DNA of 64,000 bases. Origin: Sipunculus nudus (Eukaryota; Annelida; Sipuncula; Golfingiida; Sipunculidae). The notes beneath the pieces were generated by a model that was not told the origin of the DNA, ran no database searches, and saw only the letters and a program-made list of their open reading frames with translations. Shown in pieces: positions 63,872 through 64,000 of the stretch (positions are counted from its first letter, which is position 1; each line of letters opens with the position of its first letter). Location of the stretch: assembly GCA_026874595.1 (NCBI GenBank), contig CM049310.1, forward strand, positions 83,985,056-84,049,055. Reading direction: 5' to 3'. The position numbers and the translations under genes were made by a program.

Positions 63872-64000
63872 TTATATATACCTGTATGTATAAAGAGAGG
63901 ATTCTCCCCTGGACTTCACGGGATAGTATTGAATAATATGATGTATCTATGGGTTTTGTTTGATGTAAATAGGTTTGAAGGGCCGAAAGGCGTAGGTAAT

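Overview
This window looks like AT-rich, repeat-dense nuclear DNA from an invertebrate, most likely a mollusc and perhaps a bivalve. The reasons are many-exon genes with GT/AG introns, no bacterial-style gene packing, and several layers of transposons: a helentron/'pearl'-like element with about 180-bp tandem units, a Gmr1-like LTR element, tRNA-derived SINEs, MITEs and many microsatellites. The species cannot be fixed from the sequence alone.

Layout. Positions 802-24415 (minus strand) hold nine coding exons, the 5' part of a carnitine O-acetyltransferase gene (CRAT). Reading phases agree across all eight introns and give residues 1-375, up to and including the exon with the catalytic histidine. 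The 3' third of the gene lies beyond the left edge. Its introns are packed with repeats: tandem arrays, a TA-flanked inverted-repeat element, a satellite-bearing helentron-like element inside a MITE, and a CAGGTGGCGCCACC-rich tandem element.

Positions 24416-37706 are a 13.3-kb intergenic spacer between two divergent genes. It holds an about 1.65-kb interspersed repeat, a SINE, a locally CpG-richer stretch with hairpins, and large trinucleotide microsatellites.

Positions 37707-58297 (plus strand) hold eleven coding exons of a secreted or cell-surface modular protein: signal peptide, CUB, LDL-receptor class A (LDLa), MAM, MAM, LDLa. The gene continues past the last donor site. An 11.7-kb first intron separates the signal exon from the CUB exon. 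That intron contains an 838-bp inverted-repeat element, a SINE and a 5.7-kb CACTG-ended element carrying protein-like exons of unknown origin.

Positions 59411-63871 are a decayed Gmr1-like Ty3/gypsy LTR retrotransposon with integrase placed directly after protease. Its reverse transcriptase/RNase H region and most of its 3' LTR are missing.

The two host genes share no evident pathway: one acts in acyl-carnitine/acetyl-CoA metabolism, the other is extracellular. I did not find a convincing new defence, toxin or RNA-guided system. The most unusual items are the nuclear-receptor-like half-site array inside the CRAT gene, the CACTG-ended element with protein-like exons, an in-frame alternative acceptor next to a MITE in a MAM domain, and the helentron-like array nested in a MITE whose empty counterpart is also in the window.
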